The notes beneath the pieces are model-generated. The model had not been told where the DNA came from. It was given only the letters and a program-made list of their open reading frames with translations, and ran no database searches. From assembly GCA_964459095.1 (NCBI GenBank), contig CAYWKL010000042.1, forward strand, positions 1-7,414: a stretch of 7,414 nt of DNA. The letters run 5' to 3'. Both the position numbers and the translations under genes were made by a program. Every line of letters starts with the position of its first letter. Position 1 is the stretch's first letter. This stretch comes from CAYWKL01 sp964459095. Its GTDB lineage: Bacteria > Patescibacteriota > Microgenomatia > Daviesbacterales > UBA10151. This document shows positions 5,292 to 7,414 of the stretch, in pieces.

Positions 5292-6197
5292 TTATATCTT
5301 CCTTTCTGCTTCTTCTAAAGATTTCTTCTCAATTTTCTCCTCTATATCTGCTACCTCCTCCTCTACCTCTTCTTTTGTTTCATCCATTCTTTCTCCAGTT
5401 TCCTTTGTAACTTCATCACTAGTTTCATCCTTTTTGCCTTTTACTTTTTTAAGTCCTACCTCTGTTTTTTTCTGAGTTTCTTCAGTTTTTGACTCTTCAC
5501 TCTTTACTCCTATCTTCCTTCCTGCTCCATATGCCCCAATTACTGCTTCACAAATTATTTTAATAGATTTAATACCGTCATCATTTCCAGGAATTGGATA
5601 ATCTATTAAAGAAGGGTCAGAATTAGTATCATTTAAACCAACTAAAGGGATTTCTTTTTGCACAGCTTCCCTGACTGCTGTTTTTTCTGCAACACAATCA
5701 ACTATAAATATTGCATCAGGCAGTTTTTCTAAGTTTTCTATGCCTCTGTAAATCTTGTTAAATTTTGCAAGTTTTCTATCTATAAGCATTTGTTCTTTTT
5801 TTGTATATCTAGAAAGTAACCCTTGTTCTTTTTCTTTCTTTAAATCAAGTAAGGTTTTAATATTTCTTCTTATTTCTTCAAAATTAGTAAGTAATCCCCC
5901 AATCCATGATTCACTAAGATATGGGGCTCCTGCTTCCTTAGATAAATTTTCAATAATTTCTTTAGCTTGCTTTTTTGTCCCCACAACCAAAAGAACCTTA
6001 CCCTCTTTACCTAAATTTTCTACAAACTCCAAAGCTTTTTTAAGTTGCTCTTCAGATTTGGCTAAATCAATTATGTGTACCCCATCACGAGCGCCATAAA
6101 TAAATTGCCCCATCTTAGGGTGGCCACGTCGAACCTGGTGTCCAAAATGAACACCTGCGCCTAACAAATCTTGCATTGAAGGAACTGAATTACTCAT
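5292..6197 (-). CDS. rpsB: 30S ribosomal protein S2 with acidic C-terminal extension
   Basis: S2 is a structural protein of the small ribosomal subunit and is needed for S1-like docking and initiation in well-studied bacteria. Family features are LLGAGVHFGHQVRRGHPKM (11-29), IYGARDGVHIIDL (33-45), the Rossmann-like VLLVVGTKKQA (68-78), WIGGLLTNF (98-106), LPDAIFIVD (159-167) and PLVGLNDTNSDP (184-195). The fold ends near 230. Residues about 231-301 are an unusual low-complexity tail, almost entirely Glu, Lys, Thr, Asp and Val, predicted helical or disordered; typical S2 proteins end at 225-260. It is first in the cluster, with its own promoter and a structured leader. A clear Shine-Dalgarno AAGGA lies six bases before the ATG, the best in the window, and supports this start. 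Confidence 0.97.
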   Translation of the reverse strand: MSNSVPSMQDLLGAGVHFGHQVRRGHPKMGQFIYGARDGVHIIDLAKSEEQLKKALEFVENLGKEGKVLLVVGTKKQAKEIIENLSKEAGAPYLSESWIGGLLTNFEEIRRNIKTLLDLKKEKEQGLLSRYTKKEQMLIDRKLAKFNKIYRGIENLEKLPDAIFIVDCVAEKTAVREAVQKEIPLVGLNDTNSDPSLIDYPIPGNDDGIKSIKIICEAVIGAYGAGRKIGVKSEESKTEETQKKTEVGLKKVKGKKDETSDEVTKETGERMDETKEEVEEEVADIEEKIEKKSLEEAERKI

Positions 6198-6198
6198 A

Positions 6199-6256
6199 AG
6201 TTTTCCTTATCCACCTCTATCAGCAAGTAAGCTTAAGGAAAACTAAAGCTGATAGA
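6199..6256 (-). promoter_or_regulatory. rpsB leader: two interlocked helices hiding the Shine-Dalgarno
   Basis: Reading the mRNA 5' to 3': TCTATCAGC (6256-6248), AGTTTTCCTTA (6244-6234), GCTGATAGA (6224-6216), TAAGGAAAACT (6209-6199), then ATG at 6197. The first pairs perfectly with the third (9 bp) and the second with the fourth (11 bp). The helices therefore cross, forming either an H-type pseudoknot with loops of about 3, 9 and 6 nt or two exclusive hairpins. The second helix contains the Shine-Dalgarno AAGGA (6208-6204). This suggests translation control, most simply feedback by S2 as known for rpsB leaders in gammaproteobacteria. The pairing is directly visible; the ligand is inferred. 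Confidence 0.75.
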
Positions 6257-6270
6257 TGTTTGATGAAAGA

Positions 6271-6299
6271 ATTCTAACAGATAAGGCTAAATGAAGCAA
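6271..6299 (-). promoter_or_regulatory. Promoter of rpsB
   Basis: On the minus strand a -35 TTGCTT (6294-6299) is followed after 17 bases by a -10 TAGAAT (6271-6276) with an extended TGT in front. Transcription should begin near 6264, giving a leader of about 67 nt that contains the interlocked helices. Confidence 0.7.
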
Positions 6300-6309
6300 G
6301 CATTAGGTA

Positions 6310-6336
6310 TTGCTTCTGTTACTATAAAAATATAAT
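6310..6336 (+). promoter_or_regulatory. Divergent promoter of the coiled-coil gene, leaderless type
   Basis: TTGCTT (6310-6315) lies 15 bases before a perfect -10 TATAAT (6331-6336). The ATG at 6345 is only eight bases after the -10, so the mRNA likely starts at or very near the start codon. Its TTGCTT mirrors the rpsB -35: GAAGCAA at 6293-6299 and TTGCTTC at 6310-6316 form a 7-bp dyad. Confidence 0.5.
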
Positions 6337-6344
6337 ATGTGCTT

Positions 6345-6959
6345 ATGCAACAAGGACAAGAACGCAGAGATGGGGCTCATACACCACACCGCCTTAAAGG
6401 TAAGGATGATGGTCCGGTTCATCGGCTAAATACTGCAGAAACACAACTTAGACAGGTAATAAAATTGAAGAACGAGGCTCTACTTAAAGGTTTTGCTGAT
6501 CAAGAAGCAGTAATAGTTTTAACTAATCAATTGGCTGCTAAAGATGCAACAGAAAGAGAACTGCGCGCTAGGCTAATCGAAGCTCAAGCTGAGGTTAAAG
6601 ATTTACACTCCCAACTTACTCAACAACAAGATGAAACATTAAAAGAAAATGCCCATCTAAGAGATGAAAACGCCACTCTCAGGCTTGAAGTTATAAAGTT
6701 AGGATTAGATCGAGATCAACAACAAAGTGCAAACCTAAAATTGGCTACAGATAATGCTGAATTGAGTTCTGCTAACAAATTATTAAGAAGCCAAGTGGGA
6801 AGCTTACATGCTCTCTATGGACCAGGATTAAAATATACTTTATTCAGAGCGTTAGGAGGGTTGCCAATAATAGGAGGCACTATTAACAGAGCTGCCCAGG
6901 CTGCTTATGAAGATTTCCGCCAAAGAAAAAATCAGGATAAATCACCTAAAACACACTAA
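6345..6959 (+). CDS. Coiled-coil protein of unknown function, 204 aa
   Basis: I do not recognise this protein. The polar N-terminus (about 1-25) is rich in Gln, Arg, His and Gly. From about residue 26 to 155 it is a long heptad-rich helix with LRQVIKLKNEALL, ERELRARLIEAQAEVKDLHSQL and ENAHLRDENATLRLEV stretches, strongly suggesting a coiled coil. Repeated Asn-Ala pairs at heptad positions suggest a dimer. A glycine break, LYGPG, follows near 157-161. The end is a weakly hydrophobic or amphipathic segment (LFRALGGLPIIGGTINRAAQAAY, about 166-188) and a basic tail. That segment may touch a membrane but is not a clear transmembrane helix. An upstream GTG (6339) could add two residues, but the ATG fits the -10 better. 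There is no Shine-Dalgarno site. It is transcribed away from rpsB. Confidence 0.8.
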   Translation: MQQGQERRDGAHTPHRLKGKDDGPVHRLNTAETQLRQVIKLKNEALLKGFADQEAVIVLTNQLAAKDATERELRARLIEAQAEVKDLHSQLTQQQDETLKENAHLRDENATLRLEVIKLGLDRDQQQSANLKLATDNAELSSANKLLRSQVGSLHALYGPGLKYTLFRALGGLPIIGGTINRAAQAAYEDFRQRKNQDKSPKTH

Positions 6960-6964
6960 ATTAA

Positions 6965-7372
6965 GTAGCAAATTCAAGAGTTATAGGATACAATAATACA
7001 CATGCAGGAATCAATTTCGGGCGCAATGGAGCGTTTTATGATGGAAGAAATGACACAGGATGTTTCTCATCCACTAATCCCCTCCGGGCTCTAGTTGGCC
7101 GTGAAGTCTTCGACTGGTATACATCTTCAGGTCGAGTTAGAAACTGCTATTTTGTCGCTAAAAAATTTTCTGAAACTGGAGGCTGCAGCTCGCTTTATCA
7201 TGACACTCCTGCTTTACAGGATCAAGATACACCTCTACCTAGTGTTTTAACAGGAGCTGTAACTGAAGAAATAGGAATATCACTCCTCAAACAAAAATAT
7301 CCAGATTTAGTTTTACTTTCCGGAGAAAACAAATTAGGTCTTATGCAAAAATTCAACCCTTCGCTTAATTAA
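6965..7372 (+). pseudogene. Unrecognised open frame lacking a start; probably frameshifted gene
   Basis: A frame open for 135 codons, ending in TAA (7370-7372), contains no ATG, GTG or TTG except an ATG near its end. It reads like real protein (for example ALVGREVFDWYTSSGRVRNCYFVAKKF at about 43-69 and TGAVTEEIGISLLKQKYPDLVLLSG at about 95-119). A -10-like TACAAT (6989-6994) sits seven bases before an ATG at 7002, the layout of other genes here, but that ATG is in a different frame. It gives only 30 codons (MQESISGAMERFM...) before TAG at 7092. Moving from the ATG frame to the long frame needs a -1 shift within 7002-7091, for example a lost base in CCCC (7079-7082) or GGG. It is either a broken gene, a sequencing error, or a gene with an unusual start. 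No family is recognised. Confidence 0.5.
6989..6994 (+). promoter_or_regulatory. Possible -10 element of the frameshifted gene
   Basis: TACAAT (5/6 match) lies seven bases before the ATG at 7002. No good -35 is present (TAGCAA at 6966-6971). Support is mainly the shared spacing with other genes in the window. Confidence 0.3.
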
Positions 7373-7385
7373 AGTTTAATATCCG

Positions 7386-7411
7386 ACACATCAGGTAAAA
7401 TATGGATGTGT
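7386..7411. repeat. Short inverted repeat at the window edge
   Basis: ACACATC (7386-7392) and GATGTGT (7405-7411) form a 7-bp stem with a 12-base loop, just after the frameshifted gene. There is no T-run in the visible sequence. It may be a weak 3' hairpin of that gene or part of the next gene's control region. Confidence 0.3.
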
Positions 7412-7414
7412 TAA

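Noticed and set aside
5275..5475. Ser/Phe-rich plus-strand open frame opposite the rpsB tail
   Set aside because: The Ser/Phe bias is simply the complement of the Glu/Lys repeats in the S2 tail.
5755..6099. Plus-strand 114-codon open frame opposite rpsB
   Set aside because: It is antisense to the conserved S2 core and is not supported by any regulatory signal.
7002..7091. Programmed -1 frameshift joining the ATG at 7002 to the long frame
   Set aside because: No X-XXY-YYZ slippery heptamer in the right phase and no clear downstream stimulatory stem were seen; a simple indel explains it better.
7235..7300. Nudix box in the frameshifted frame (GAVTEEIGI)
   Set aside because: The segment resembles only part of the Nudix motif; the upstream Gly/Glu spacing and the full REUxEExGU pattern are missing.
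7396..7414. Start of a further leaderless gene (TAAAAT then GTG at 7408)
   Set aside because: Only two codons are visible before the window ends, and the -10 is ordinary AT-rich sequence.

Overview
The window is AT-rich, gene-dense and standard-code. It looks like a genome segment of a reduced bacterium of the Candidate Phyla Radiation (Patescibacteria), most likely near Microgenomates; this placement is inference. The clues are a very short EF-Ts (153 aa), a ProRS without the usual editing insertion (409 aa), a DUF5667-type exported protein, almost no Shine-Dalgarno sites, and strong -10 boxes lying only 4-8 nt before start codons.

Minus strand, read from 6299 down to 1: rpsB (S2) - tsf (EF-Ts) - frr (ribosome recycling factor) - rseP-like M50 protease - DUF5667-like secreted protein - T-box leader plus proS (ProRS) - a 94-aa unknown gene - the first 14 codons of another gene leaving the window. 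This is a stripped version of the widespread rpsB-tsf-pyrH-frr-uppS-cdsA-(dxr)-rseP-proS order. pyrH, uppS, cdsA and dxr are absent, and several of the gaps hold palindromes or repeats instead. The cluster is about translation (start, elongation, recycling, tRNA-Pro charging) plus membrane proteolysis.

Plus strand, 6310-7414: a back-to-back promoter drives an unrecognised coiled-coil protein (about 204 aa). It is followed by an unrecognised open frame of about 135 codons (6965-7372) that lacks a usable start in its own frame, and is probably a frameshifted gene.

Two minus-strand transcripts have real 5' leaders, and both look regulatory. The rpsB leader has two interlocked perfect helices (9 and 11 bp), one of which buries the Shine-Dalgarno site. 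The proS leader is a compact T-box whose terminator U-tract ends one base before the start codon. By contrast, the other genes with a recognisable promoter appear to be leaderless. Spacers at 3837-4054, 4610-4736 and 5199-5291 hold palindromic or degenerate repeats. No rRNA, tRNA, CRISPR array or transposase gene was seen.
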